The translations under genes were made by a program, and so were the position numbers. From contig NZ_FZOF01000025.1 in NCBI RefSeq assembly GCF_900188405.1, forward strand, positions 12,125 to 76,124: a stretch of 64,000 bases of DNA, given 5' to 3'. Positions 26,250 to 34,945 of the stretch are shown here, piece after piece. Within the stretch, counting starts at the first letter, position 1; each line of letters opens with the position of its first letter. A model generated the notes under the pieces. That model was not told where the DNA came from. It made no database searches and saw nothing but the letters and a program-made list of their open reading frames with translations. This DNA is from Actinacidiphila glaucinigra (GTDB lineage: Bacteria; Actinomycetota; Actinomycetes; Streptomycetales; Streptomycetaceae).

Positions 26250-27229
26250 GGGACGGGCTGACCGACACGCTGTACGGACTGGGCTGGGGCGCGGTCAAAC
26301 GGCTGCCGGAGCCCGTCGCGGCACGGCTCGGCCGGTCCATCGCCGACCTGGCGTGGAACCGCCGCGGCAAGGGCGTGCAGCGCCTGGAGTCCAATCTGGC
26401 CAGGGTCGTGCCCGACGCCGGCGAGGCGCGGCTGCGCGAGCTGTCGAAGGCCGGCATGCGCTCGTACCTGCGCTACTGGATGGAGTCCTTCCGGCTGCCG
26501 GCCTGGAGCAAGGAACGCATCCGCTCCTCGTTCGACTGCAAGGACCTGCACCTCCTCGAGGAGGGCCTGGCCTCCGGCCGCGGCGTCGTCCTCGCCCTGC
26601 CGCACATGGCCAACTGGGACCTCGCGGGCGCCTGGGTCACCACCAGGCTCGGGGTGCCCTTCGCCACCGTCGCCGAGCGGCTGAAGCCCGAGACCCTGTA
26701 CGACCGCTTCGTCGCCTACCGCGAGGGCCTGGGCATGGAGGTGCTGCCGCACACCGGCGGCGCCGCCTTCGGGGCGCTGGCCCGGCGGCTGCGCGGCGGC
26801 GGCCTGGTGTGCCTGGTCGCCGACCGGGACCTGTCCTCCTCCGGGGTGCGGGTGAACTTCTTCGGCGAGGCCACCCGCATGCCCGCGGGCCCCGCCCTCC
26901 TCGCCCAGCAGACCGGGGCGCTGCTGCTGCCGGTCACCCTCTGGTACGACGAGTCGCCGAACCTCCAGGGCCAGGTGCACGCCCCGATCGAGGTGCCGGA
27001 GGGCGGCACGCGGGCGGAGCGGACCGCCGTCATGACGCAGCGCCTCGCGGACGTCTTCGCCGCCGGCATCGCCGAGCACCCCGAGGACTGGCACATGCTC
27101 CAGCGCCTGTGGCTCGCCGACCTCGAACCCCGCGCGGACGCGCCGGCCGGGCAACCCGCGGAGCCCGGCGCGGCGTCCTCCCCGGCGTCCGGCGAGCCCG
27201 CCGACCGCTCCGGAACGGAGAAGCCTTGA
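26246..27229 (+). CDS. Phosphatidylinositol mannoside acyltransferase (PatA-like)
   Basis: The 327-aa protein of the LpxL/HtrB-type acyltransferase family has the H(x)4D catalytic motif HMANWD (H120, D125) and the downstream VADRDLSSSGVRVNFFGEA block. In mycobacteria the homologue acylates the mannose of PIM1/PIM2. A Pro/Ala/Glu-rich tail of about 35 residues follows the catalytic domain. It overlaps pgsA by 4 bases upstream and the glycosyltransferase by 4 bases downstream, forming one coupled unit. Confidence 0.92.
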   Translation: MRDGLTDTLYGLGWGAVKRLPEPVAARLGRSIADLAWNRRGKGVQRLESNLARVVPDAGEARLRELSKAGMRSYLRYWMESFRLPAWSKERIRSSFDCKDLHLLEEGLASGRGVVLALPHMANWDLAGAWVTTRLGVPFATVAERLKPETLYDRFVAYREGLGMEVLPHTGGAAFGALARRLRGGGLVCLVADRDLSSSGVRVNFFGEATRMPAGPALLAQQTGALLLPVTLWYDESPNLQGQVHAPIEVPEGGTRAERTAVMTQRLADVFAAGIAEHPEDWHMLQRLWLADLEPRADAPAGQPAEPGAASSPASGEPADRSGTEKP

Positions 27230-28413
27230 GGATCGGGATCGTCAGCCCGTACTCGTGGGACGTCCCCGGCGGCGTCCAGTTCCACATCCGCGACCTCGCC
27301 GAGCACCTCATCGCGCTCGGCCACGAGGTCTCCGTCCTGGCTCCGGCCGACGACGACACCCCGCTGCCGCCGTACGTCACCTCCTCCGGACGCGCCGTGC
27401 CCGTGCCGTACAACGGCTCGGTCGCGCGGCTCAACTTCGGGTTCCTGTCGGCCGCGCGGGTGCGCCGCTGGCTCCACGAGGGGGCCTTCGACGTCATCCA
27501 CGTCCACGAGCCCTCCTCGCCCTCGCTCGGCCTGCTGACCTGCTGGGCCGCGCAGGGGCCGATCGTGGCCACCTTCCACACCTCCAACCCGCGTTCCCGG
27601 GCGATGATCGCCGCCTACCCGATCCTGCAGGCGGCGCTGGAGAAGATCAGCGCCCGGATCGCGGTCAGCGAGTACGCCCGGCGCACCCTGGTCGAGCACC
27701 TGGGCGGCGACGCCGTGGTCATCCCCAACGGTGTCGACGTGCGCTTCTTCGCCGACGCCGAGCCCAAGACGGAGTGGCAGGGCGGGGGTTCCGCCGGCGA
27801 GGAGCGGGGGCAGACCATCGGCTTCATCGGGCGGATCGACGAGCCCCGCAAGGGCCTGCCGGTGCTGATGAAGGCCCTGCCGAAGATCCTCGCCGAGCGG
27901 CCGGCCACCCGGCTGCTGGTCGCCGGGCGCGGCGACGAGGCCGATGCCGTGGAGGACCTGCCCAAGGAGATGCGCGAGCGGGTCGAGTTCCTCGGCATGG
28001 TCAGCGACGAGGACAAGGCGCGGCTGCTGCGCAGCGTGGACCTCTACGTGGCGCCCAACACCGGCGGGGAGAGCTTCGGGATCATCCTGGTCGAGGCCAT
28101 GTCGGCCGGCGCGCCGGTGCTCGCCAGCGACCTGGACGCCTTCCGCCAGGTGCTCGACGGGGGCGCGGCCGGCGAGCTGTTCCCCAACGAGGACCCGGAC
28201 GCGCTGGCGGCCTCCGCGCTGCGGCTGCTGGGCGACCCCGAGCGGCGCGCGCAGTTGCGCGAGCTCGGTTCGCGGCACGTCCGGCGCTTCGACTGGTCGG
28301 TCGTGGCCGCCGACATCCTCGCGGTGTACGAGACGGTCACCGCGGGCGCCGCGTCGGTCGCCGCCGACGAGCGGGTGGGCCTGCGCGCCCGCTTCGGCTT
28401 CGCGCGCGACTGA
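27226..28413 (+). CDS. pimA: GT4 mannosyltransferase, PimA-like
   Basis: The 395-aa GT-B glycosyltransferase opens MRIGIVSPYSWDVPGGVQ, with the Gly-rich GG loop of PimA. The C-terminal nucleotide-sugar domain has IGFIGRIDEPRKG and the E(x)7E motif ESFGIILVE. It is expected to transfer mannose from GDP-mannose to phosphatidylinositol on the inner membrane face. The start is a TTG at 27226 overlapping the acyltransferase stop, with GGAG 7 bases upstream. An insert of about 12 residues (GGGSAGEERGQ) lies between the two Rossmann domains. Confidence 0.9.
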   Translation: MRIGIVSPYSWDVPGGVQFHIRDLAEHLIALGHEVSVLAPADDDTPLPPYVTSSGRAVPVPYNGSVARLNFGFLSAARVRRWLHEGAFDVIHVHEPSSPSLGLLTCWAAQGPIVATFHTSNPRSRAMIAAYPILQAALEKISARIAVSEYARRTLVEHLGGDAVVIPNGVDVRFFADAEPKTEWQGGGSAGEERGQTIGFIGRIDEPRKGLPVLMKALPKILAERPATRLLVAGRGDEADAVEDLPKEMRERVEFLGMVSDEDKARLLRSVDLYVAPNTGGESFGIILVEAMSAGAPVLASDLDAFRQVLDGGAAGELFPNEDPDALAASALRLLGDPERRAQLRELGSRHVRRFDWSVVAADILAVYETVTAGAASVAADERVGLRARFGFARD

Positions 28414-28769
28414 GGCCCCCGGTGGTGGGCGCCGGGGGCCGTGGCGGTTCCGGTGTGCCGCGGTGGCGCGGTCCTTCGGTGTCCGGTGGGCCGTGGCGGC
28501 GTCCCGGTGGTCCGGGTGCCCGGTGGGTGCGGCGGGCGCGCAGGCTGCCTTGCGGTTCGCGGCTGCACCGGTGATCGTGGCGCCGCAGTGGTCCGGTGCT
28601 CGCACGGCGGTCCCAACGGTCCGACCCCGCTTGGGCTGGGTGGTCCGGCGCCCGGTCGGCCCGGCCCGTGGTGCTCCGGTGCCCTGCGGTCCGTGACCGC
28701 GGCGGTGCCCGCGCGGCGGTCCGGCGGCGGCCGGGGGCCGCCCCGGGCGCACCGGTAGCCTTGCGGCCC
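28414..28769. other. Gene-free, repeat-like G/C-rich spacer
   Basis: These 356 bases hold no reading frame with streptomycete codon bias and no RNA gene I can see. The sequence is made of many degenerate short strings such as GTCCGGTG, GGTCCGG and CCGGTGG on one strand, suggesting slippage-prone simple sequence. No clear promoter or terminator was found. Confidence 0.5.
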
Positions 28770-29318
28770 GTGACCACCTTCATCTGGGTCGCCGTGGCGC
28801 TGGTCGCCGTCGGCCTCTACCTGAGCTGGACCGCGGGGCGGCTGGACCGCCTGCACGCCCGTATCGACGCCGCCCGGGCCGCGCTGGACGCGCAGTTGCT
28901 GCGCAGGGCCTCCGTGGCGCAGGAGCTGGCCACCGCGGGAGTGCTGGACCCGGCGGCGAGCATCGTCCTCTACGAGGCGGCGCACTCCGCCCGGCAGGCC
29001 GAGGACGAGCAGCGCGAGGTGGCCGAGAGCGAACTGAGCCAGGCGCTTCGGGCCGTCTTCGCCGAGTCCGACGCCGTCGACGCCGTACGGGCCGCGCCCG
29101 GTGGCGAGGAGGCCGCCCACGAGCTCACCCAGGCGGTGCGCCGGGTGCCGATGGCGCGGCGCTTCCACAACGACGCCGTGCGCGCCGCCAGGGCGCTGCG
29201 CGCGCACCGCAAGGTGCGCTGGTTCCGGCTGGCCGGGCACGCGCCGCGGCCGGCGACCTTCGAGATGGACGACGAGCCGCCGGTCGTCCTGACCGTGGAG
29301 GGCGTGGCAGGCCACTGA
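28770..29318 (+). CDS. LemA-like membrane-anchored protein
   Basis: The 182-aa protein has a single N-terminal hydrophobic helix (FIWVAVALVAVGLYL). Helical segments follow, with DAARAALDAQLLRRASVAQEL, then MARRFHNDAVRAARALR, which resembles the ARxYYNDAV segment of LemA proteins. LemA proteins expose a coiled-coil domain outside the cell; the function is unknown. The GTG at 28770 gives the shortest form that keeps the membrane helix. It precedes pdxS by about 150 bases and is probably a separate transcript. Similarity is partial, so I call it LemA-like only. Confidence 0.72.
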   Translation: MTTFIWVAVALVAVGLYLSWTAGRLDRLHARIDAARAALDAQLLRRASVAQELATAGVLDPAASIVLYEAAHSARQAEDEQREVAESELSQALRAVFAESDAVDAVRAAPGGEEAAHELTQAVRRVPMARRFHNDAVRAARALRAHRKVRWFRLAGHAPRPATFEMDDEPPVVLTVEGVAGH

Positions 29319-29335
29319 GGAGCGATTGGCCCTTT

Positions 29336-29359
29336 TGCGGTCCACTTCGTGCGGTCCAC
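29336..29359. promoter_or_regulatory. Tandem direct repeat upstream of pdxS
   Basis: TGCGGTCCAC occurs at 29336-29345 and again at 29350-29359, exactly 14 bases apart. On the minus strand the first reads AAGTGGACCGCA, close to the AAAGTGG(A/T)CTA-like site described for the PdxR (MocR-type) activator of Corynebacterium pdxST. It lies about 107 bases ahead of pdxS in an AT-richer patch. This is inference. Confidence 0.45.
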
Positions 29360-29465
29360 CATGAAACACAGAGCAACCATCGGTGTTCCGCCGGACGACC
29401 CTGACGGGGCCGGGAGACGCCGGGGGCTGCCCCCGCCCTGCAGCTGAGCCCCGAGTGAGGTCCCC

Positions 29466-30380
29466 GTGTCCACCACGCTTCCCAGCACCCCCGAGTCCCC
29501 CGAGACCGGCACCGCCCGCGTCAAGCGCGGCATGGCCGAGCAGCTCAAGGGCGGCGTGATCATGGACGTCGTCACCCCCGAGCAGGCCAAGATCGCCGAG
29601 GACGCGGGCGCCGTCGCCGTCATGGCGCTGGAGCGGGTCCCGGCCGACATCCGCAAGGACGGCGGCGTGGCCCGCATGTCCGACCCGGACATGATCGAGG
29701 GCATCATCGACGCCGTCTCGATCCCGGTGATGGCCAAGTCCCGCATCGGCCACTTCGTCGAGGCCCAGGTCCTGCAGTCGCTCGGCGTCGACTACATCGA
29801 CGAGTCCGAGGTCCTCACCCCGGCCGACGAGGTCAACCACTCCGACAAGTGGTCCTTCACCACCCCCTTCGTCTGCGGCGCCACCAACCTGGGCGAGGCC
29901 CTGCGCCGCATCGCCGAGGGCGCGGCCATGATCCGCTCGAAGGGCGAGGCCGGCACCGGCAACGTGGTCGAGGCCGTCCGCCACCTGCGCCAGATCAAGA
30001 ACGAGATCGCCCGCCTGCGCGGCTACGACAACCACGAGCTGTACGCCGCCGCCAAGGAGCTGCGCGCCCCGTACGAGCTCGTCAAGGAGGTCGCCGAGCT
30101 CGGCAAGCTGCCGGTCGTGCTCTTCTCCGCCGGCGGTGTCGCCACCCCGGCCGACGCCGCGCTGATGCGCCAGCTCGGCGCCGAGGGCGTCTTCGTCGGC
30201 TCCGGCATCTTCAAGTCCGGCGACCCGGCCAAGCGAGCCGCCGCCATCGTGAAGGCCACCACCTTCTACGACGACCCCAAGATCATCGCGGACGCCTCCC
30301 GCAACCTGGGCGAGGCCATGGTCGGCATCAACTGCGACACCCTCCCCGAGGCCGAGCGCTACGCCAACCGCGGCTGGTAA
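29466..30380 (+). CDS. pdxS: Pyridoxal 5'-phosphate synthase, lyase subunit PdxS
   Basis: The 304-aa TIM-barrel subunit of the ribose-5-phosphate-dependent vitamin B6 pathway condenses ribose 5-phosphate, glyceraldehyde 3-phosphate and PdxT-derived ammonia into [12 protein letters not shown] contains a conserved lysine (K91); [14 protein letters not shown] and [13 protein letters not shown] are family blocks. The GTG at 29466 follows GAGTGAGG. pdxT lies 86 bases downstream. A tandem site upstream may be an activator site. Confidence 0.97.
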   Translation: MSTTLPSTPESPETGTARVKRGMAEQLKGGVIMDVVTPEQAKIAEDAGAVAVMALERVPADIRKDGGVARMSDPDMIEGIIDAVSIPVMAKSRIGHFVEAQVLQSLGVDYIDESEVLTPADEVNHSDKWSFTTPFVCGATNLGEALRRIAEGAAMIRSKGEAGTGNVVEAVRHLRQIKNEIARLRGYDNHELYAAAKELRAPYELVKEVAELGKLPVVLFSAGGVATPADAALMRQLGAEGVFVGSGIFKSGDPAKRAAAIVKATTFYDDPKIIADASRNLGEAMVGINCDTLPEAERYANRGW

Positions 30381-30466
30381 GCGCCCCAGCTCCCCGCGAT
30401 GGGCAGGCCGGCGACGGCCTGCCCATCGTCCGTTGCCCCACCCGACGTCCCGGAAGGTCCCACCCC

Positions 30467-31066
30467 GTGTCCAGCAGTCCCCCGACCATCGGAGTCCTCG
30501 CCCTGCAGGGCGACGTCCGCGAGCACCTGGTCGCGCTCGCCGAGGCCGACGCCCTGGCGCGTCCCGTGCGGCGGCCGGAGGAACTGGCCGAGGTGGACGG
30601 CCTGGTGCTCCCGGGCGGCGAGTCGACCACGATCTCCAAGCTCGCCACGCTCTTCGGCGTGATGGAACCGCTGCGCGACCGCATCCGGAACGGGCTCCCG
30701 GTGTACGGGACCTGCGCGGGCATGATCATGCTCGCCGACAAGATCCTGGACGGCAGGGACGACCAGGACACCTTCGGCGGGATCGACATGATCGTGCGAC
30801 GCAACGCCTTCGGCCGGCAGAACGAGTCCTTCGAGACCGCGGTCGAGGTCGAGGGCGTGGAAGGCGGCCCGGTCCAGGGCGTCTTCATCCGCGCTCCCTG
30901 GGTCGAATCGACCGGCAGCGGCGTCGCCACGCTGGCGCGACTCGACGACGGCACCGTCGTCGCCGTCCGCCAGGGCAACCTGCTGGCCACCTCGTTCCAC
31001 CCCGAACTGACCGGGGACCACAGGGTGCACCGGTACTTCGTCGACATGGTGCGCGCCGCCGGGTGA
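30467..31066 (+). CDS. pdxT: Pyridoxal 5'-phosphate synthase, glutaminase subunit PdxT
   Basis: The 199-aa class I glutamine amidotransferase has the GESTT block, the nucleophile Cys in GTCAGMI (C83) and the His-Glu pair in FHPEL. It supplies ammonia to PdxS in a 12:12 complex. The start is the GTG at 30467, with CGGAAGG ahead. It ends 61 bases before the yebC-type gene. Confidence 0.97.
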   Translation: MSSSPPTIGVLALQGDVREHLVALAEADALARPVRRPEELAEVDGLVLPGGESTTISKLATLFGVMEPLRDRIRNGLPVYGTCAGMIMLADKILDGRDDQDTFGGIDMIVRRNAFGRQNESFETAVEVEGVEGGPVQGVFIRAPWVESTGSGVATLARLDDGTVVAVRQGNLLATSFHPELTGDHRVHRYFVDMVRAAG

Positions 31067-31127
31067 CGCGATCCCGGTAGGATCGCAATGTTCGTGAAGC
31101 AATCGGTGACGTGAAGGAGACAGGCTG

Positions 31128-31880
31128 ATGTCCGGCCACTCTAAATGGGCTACGACGAAGCACAAGAAGGCCGTGATTGACGCCAAGCGTGGCAAGCTCT
31201 TCGCGAAGCTGATCAAGAACATCGAGGTCGCCGCCCGTGCGGGCGGTGCCGACGTGTCCGGCAACCCGACCCTCTTCGACGCCATCCAGAAGGCCAAGAA
31301 GAGCTCGGTGCCCAACAAGAACATCGACAGCGCGGTCAAGCGCGGTGCCGGTCTCGAGGCGGGCGGTGCCGACTACGAGACGATCATGTACGAGGGCTAC
31401 GGGCCCAACGGTGTCGCGGTGCTCATCGAGTGCCTCACCGACAACCGCAACCGCGCCGCCTCCGACGTGCGTGTCGCCATGACGCGCAACGGCGGCTCCA
31501 TGGCGGACCCGGGCTCGGTGTCGTACCTGTTCAACCGCAAGGGCGTCGTGATCGTCCCCAAGGGTGAGCTGGGCGAGGACGACGTGCTCGGCGCGGTGCT
31601 GGACGCCGGCGCGGAGGAGGTCAACGACCTCGGCGAGTCCTTCGAGGTGCTGAGCGAGGCCACCGACCTCGTCGCGGTGCGCTCGGCGCTGCAGGACGCC
31701 GGCATCGACTACGACTCCGCTGAGGCCAACTTCGTCCCCACCATGCAGGTGGAGCTCGACGAGGAGGGCGCCCGCAAGATCTTCAAGCTCATCGACGCGC
31801 TCGAGGACAGCGACGACGTGCAGAACGTCTTCGCCAACTTCGACGTCTCCGACGAGATCATGGAGAAGGTCGACGCCTGA
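31128..31880 (+). CDS. yebC: YebC/PmpR family regulatory protein
   Basis: This 250-aa protein opens [16 protein letters not shown], the family hallmark, and contains the conserved [10 protein letters not shown] and [12 protein letters not shown] blocks. YebC proteins act as DNA-binding regulators or, in recent work, as ribosome-associated factors that relieve polyproline stalling. Position directly ahead of ruvC is widely conserved. AAGGAGA precedes the ATG. A TAGGAT -10-like element is visible about 50 bases upstream. Confidence 0.95.
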   Translation: MSGHSKWATTKHKKAVIDAKRGKLFAKLIKNIEVAARAGGADVSGNPTLFDAIQKAKKSSVPNKNIDSAVKRGAGLEAGGADYETIMYEGYGPNGVAVLIECLTDNRNRAASDVRVAMTRNGGSMADPGSVSYLFNRKGVVIVPKGELGEDDVLGAVLDAGAEEVNDLGESFEVLSEATDLVAVRSALQDAGIDYDSAEANFVPTMQVELDEEGARKIFKLIDALEDSDDVQNVFANFDVSDEIMEKVDA

Positions 31881-31904
31881 GCCGTCCGGCAGGACGCACG
31901 GCGG

Positions 31905-31947
31905 GACGGCGGCCCGTGGGGATGACACACCCCCACCGGGCCGCCGT
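31905..31947 (+). terminator. Hairpin between yebC and ruvC
   Basis: The left arm (31905-31921) and right arm (about 31929-31947) share GACGGCGGCCC with GGGCCGCCGTC plus GGGG with CCCC. There is one bulge and a short loop around ATGACACA. It likely separates yebC from the ruv operon. Confidence 0.7.
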
Positions 31948-32014
31948 CGTTGTCGGTGGCACCCGATAGCCTCCGGGAACGGCTGAACGGCTGTCCGAGG
32001 GAGGGAGGGGCGCG

Positions 32015-32545
32015 GTGCGTGTGCTGGGCGTGGACCCGGGGCTGACCCGCTGCGGTGTCGGCGTGGTGGACGGGGTTCCGGGCAGGCCGCTGCGCATGGC
32101 GGGGGTCGGTGTCGTCCGCACCCCGGCGGACGCGGACATCGGCCATCGCCTCGTGCTGATCGAGCGCGGCATAGAGGCCTGGCTGGACGAGTACGCGCCC
32201 CAGGCGGTCGCCGTGGAACGGGTGTTCAGCCAGCACAACGTGCGCACCGTGATGGGCACCGCCCAGGCCAGCGCGGTCGCGATGCTGTGCGCCTCCCGCC
32301 GCGGGCTGCCGGTCCACCTGCACACCCCCAGCGAGGTCAAGGCAGCCGTCACCGGCAGCGGACGGGCCGACAAGGCCCAGGTCGGCGCCATGGTCACCCG
32401 GCTGCTGCGGCTCGACGCACCGCCCAAGCCCGCCGACGCCGCCGACGCACTGGCGCTCGCCATCTGCCACATCTGGCGCGGCACCGCGACCAACCGCCTC
32501 CAGCAGGCCGTCGCCCGAGTACGAACCCAGGAGCCCAGCACATGA
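32015..32545 (+). CDS. ruvC: Holliday junction resolvase RuvC
   Basis: The 176-aa resolvase has its acidic active-site residues in VLGVDPGLT (D7), VAVERVF (Glu) and the C-terminal [13 protein letters not shown] (two Asp). It cleaves four-way junctions in the RuvABC complex. GTG at 32015 follows GGGAGGG. The stop overlaps ruvA by 4 bases (ATGA), coupling their translation. Confidence 0.97.
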   Translation: MRVLGVDPGLTRCGVGVVDGVPGRPLRMAGVGVVRTPADADIGHRLVLIERGIEAWLDEYAPQAVAVERVFSQHNVRTVMGTAQASAVAMLCASRRGLPVHLHTPSEVKAAVTGSGRADKAQVGAMVTRLLRLDAPPKPADAADALALAICHIWRGTATNRLQQAVARVRTQEPST

Positions 32546-33156
32546 TCGCCTTCGTCAGCGGGCCGGTCGCCGCCCTCGCCCCCGACACGGCCGTGATCGA
32601 GGTCGGCGGCATCGGGATGGCCGTCCAGTGCTCCCCGGGCACCCTCGCCGCCCTGCGCCTGGGGGAGCCGGCCCGGCTCGCCACCTCCCTCGTGGTCCGC
32701 GAGGACTCCCTCACCCTGTACGGCTTCGCCGACGACGACGAGCGCCAGGTCTTCGAATTGCTCCAGACCGCCAGCGGCGTCGGCCCCCGCCTCGCCCAGG
32801 CCATGCTCGCCGTGCACAGCCCGGACACGCTGCGCACGGCCGTCGCCACCGGCGACGAGAAGGCCCTCACCGCCGTTCCGGGCATCGGCAAGAAGGGCGC
32901 CCAGCGCCTGCTGCTGGAGCTCAAGGACCGCCTCGGCGCCCCCGTCGGCGGAGCGGGCGCCGCACGTCCCGCGGTGGCCGCCGGGCCCGCCTCGTGGCGC
33001 GAGCAGCTGCACGCCGCGCTGATCGGCCTGGGCTACCAGCCGCGTGAGGCGGAGGAGGCCGTGGCCGCCGTGACGCCGCAGGCGGAGGCGAGCGCCGAGC
33101 CGCAGGTCGGGGCCCTGCTGCGGGCCGCCCTGCAGACCCTGAACCGAGCCCGCTGA
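32542..33156 (+). CDS. ruvA: Holliday junction branch migration protein RuvA
   Basis: The 204-aa protein comprises the N-terminal OB-fold (to about 62; LTLYGF), a central pair of helix-hairpin-helix motifs ([13 protein letters not shown] and [13 protein letters not shown]) and the C-terminal UBA-like domain III ([15 protein letters not shown]) that contacts RuvB. It recognises the junction as a tetramer. The linker between domains II and III is Ala/Gly-rich. It is second in the ruvCAB operon. Confidence 0.97.
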   Translation: MIAFVSGPVAALAPDTAVIEVGGIGMAVQCSPGTLAALRLGEPARLATSLVVREDSLTLYGFADDDERQVFELLQTASGVGPRLAQAMLAVHSPDTLRTAVATGDEKALTAVPGIGKKGAQRLLLELKDRLGAPVGGAGAARPAVAAGPASWREQLHAALIGLGYQPREAEEAVAAVTPQAEASAEPQVGALLRAALQTLNRAR

Positions 33157-33187
33157 CCGTAGCCCGCCGAGCGTAAGGCGCACCGAA

Positions 33188-34252
33188 GTGAACTGGGACG
33201 ACGAGTCCGTACCGACCACCGCCGACCGTCTTGTCGGCGCCGCCGCCGACGGCGAGGACCAGGCCGTCGAGGCGGCGCTGCGGCCCAAGGCGCTGGAGGA
33301 GTTCGTCGGCCAGGAGCGGGTCCGCGAGCAGCTCGACCTGGTGCTGAAGGCCGCCCGCCGGCGCGGCGGCACCGCGGACCACGTGCTGCTCTCCGGTGCC
33401 CCCGGGCTCGGCAAGACGACCCTGTCGATGATCATCGCGGCCGAGATGGGCGCCCCGATCCGCATCACCTCCGGCCCCGCCATCCAGCACGCCGGGGACC
33501 TCGCGGCGATCCTTTCCTCACTCGCCGAGGGCGAGGTGCTCTTCCTCGACGAGATCCACCGGATGTCCCGGCCCGCCGAGGAGATGCTGTACATGGCGAT
33601 GGAGGACTTCCGGGTCGACGTCATCGTCGGCAAGGGTCCCGGCGCCACCGCCATCCCCCTCGAGCTGCCGCCGTTCACCCTGGTCGGCGCCACCACCCGG
33701 GCGGGACTGCTGCCGCCGCCGCTGCGCGACCGCTTCGGCTTCACCGGCCACATGGAGTTCTACGCCCCGGCCGAGCTGGAGCGGGTCATCCACCGTTCCG
33801 CGCGGCTGCTCGACGTCGACATCGAATCCGAGGGCGCCGCCGAGATCGCCGGCCGCTCCCGGGGCACCCCGCGTATCGCCAACCGACTCCTGCGCCGCGT
33901 AAGGGACTTCGCGCAGGTCAAGGCCGACGGCGTGATCACGCGCGAGGTCGCCGAGCGGGCGCTGGAGGTGTACGAGGTCGACGGGCGCGGCCTGGACCGG
34001 CTGGACCGCGCCGTGCTGCGCGCCCTGCTGGGGCTCTTCGGCGGCGGTCCGGTGGGGCTGTCGACACTGGCGGTCGCCGTGGGGGAGGAGCGGGAGACGG
34101 TGGAGGAGGTGGCCGAACCGTTCCTGGTGCGCGAGGGGCTGCTGGCGCGCACACCCCGTGGCCGGGTCGCCACTCCCGCCGCGTGGGCGCACCTCGGCCT
34201 CGTGCCGCCACAGGGCGGCGGACCCGGGCAAGACGGGCTGTTCGGCCCTTGA
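33188..34252 (+). CDS. ruvB: Holliday junction branch migration ATPase RuvB
   Basis: The 354-aa AAA+ motor has Walker [10 protein letters not shown] (70-78), Walker [10 protein letters not shown], sensor-1 GATTRAG, the [20 protein letters not shown] arginine-rich block and a winged-helix end ([16 protein letters not shown]). The GTG start at 33188 lies 31 bases after ruvA. The first 25 residues form the usual variable head. It ends the ruv operon; yajC follows after 161 bases. Confidence 0.97.
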   Translation: MNWDDESVPTTADRLVGAAADGEDQAVEAALRPKALEEFVGQERVREQLDLVLKAARRRGGTADHVLLSGAPGLGKTTLSMIIAAEMGAPIRITSGPAIQHAGDLAAILSSLAEGEVLFLDEIHRMSRPAEEMLYMAMEDFRVDVIVGKGPGATAIPLELPPFTLVGATTRAGLLPPPLRDRFGFTGHMEFYAPAELERVIHRSARLLDVDIESEGAAEIAGRSRGTPRIANRLLRRVRDFAQVKADGVITREVAERALEVYEVDGRGLDRLDRAVLRALLGLFGGGPVGLSTLAVAVGEERETVEEVAEPFLVREGLLARTPRGRVATPAAWAHLGLVPPQGGGPGQDGLFGP

Positions 34253-34413
34253 CGGCGGGGAGACTCGCCGCCGCAGGAACCTCGGTGTAATGCTTGGCGT
34301 TGTTCCACCGGCGAACGAACGCTTAGACTCCGCCGACGTCGTCCCTCCGGGACCGACGCCACAATCCCGTAGACCAGGCCCCCAGCGGCCGTGCGAAGGA
34401 TCGTCAAGACACC

Positions 34414-34842
34414 ATGAATCTGGTTCAAATCCTGCCTTTCGTCCTGATCATCGGTGTCATGCTGCTGATGACCCGCTCCGCGAAGAACCGGCAGCGCCAG
34501 GCCACGCAGATGCGTGACCAGATGGCTCCCGGTTCGGGCATCCGGACGATCGGCGGCATGTACGCCGTCGTCAAGGAGGTCAACGAGGACACGGTCCTGC
34601 TGGAGCTGGCCGACGGCGTCCACGCGCACTTCGCCAAGAACGCCATCGCCGCGGTCCTCGACCAGGCCGAGTACGACCGCATCGTGCACGGCATCGACCC
34701 GGAGCCCGAACTCGAGGCGCACGGTGCCGAGGACGTCGACGACGTCGAGAAGGCCGACGCCGACGAGGCCGTCGACCTGAGCAAGTCCGCCGACGAGGCC
34801 GCGACCGAGAACGCCAAGACGGACGGCACCGACAAGAAGTAA
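34414..34842 (+). CDS. yajC: Preprotein translocase subunit YajC
   Basis: The 142-aa protein has one N-terminal membrane helix (ILPFVLIIGVMLLMTRSAKNRQRQ). The compact SH3-like segment G(S)GIRTIGGMYAVVKEVNEDTVLLEL follows, then an acidic, disordered C-terminal tail longer than in E. coli. It joins SecDF at the SecYEG translocon. The gene opens the yajC-secD-secF group, about 100 bases ahead of secD. Confidence 0.95.
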   Translation: MNLVQILPFVLIIGVMLLMTRSAKNRQRQATQMRDQMAPGSGIRTIGGMYAVVKEVNEDTVLLELADGVHAHFAKNAIAAVLDQAEYDRIVHGIDPEPELEAHGAEDVDDVEKADADEAVDLSKSADEAATENAKTDGTDKK

Positions 34843-34945
34843 CGGCCCGCCCGGTACTTTTCCAGGGTCGGCAAGTCCGTACTACTCATCGTGCCGCTCC
34901 GCTGCGCGCAGGTCGCAGGGCGGTTGGACAGGGAGAATCGAGAAG

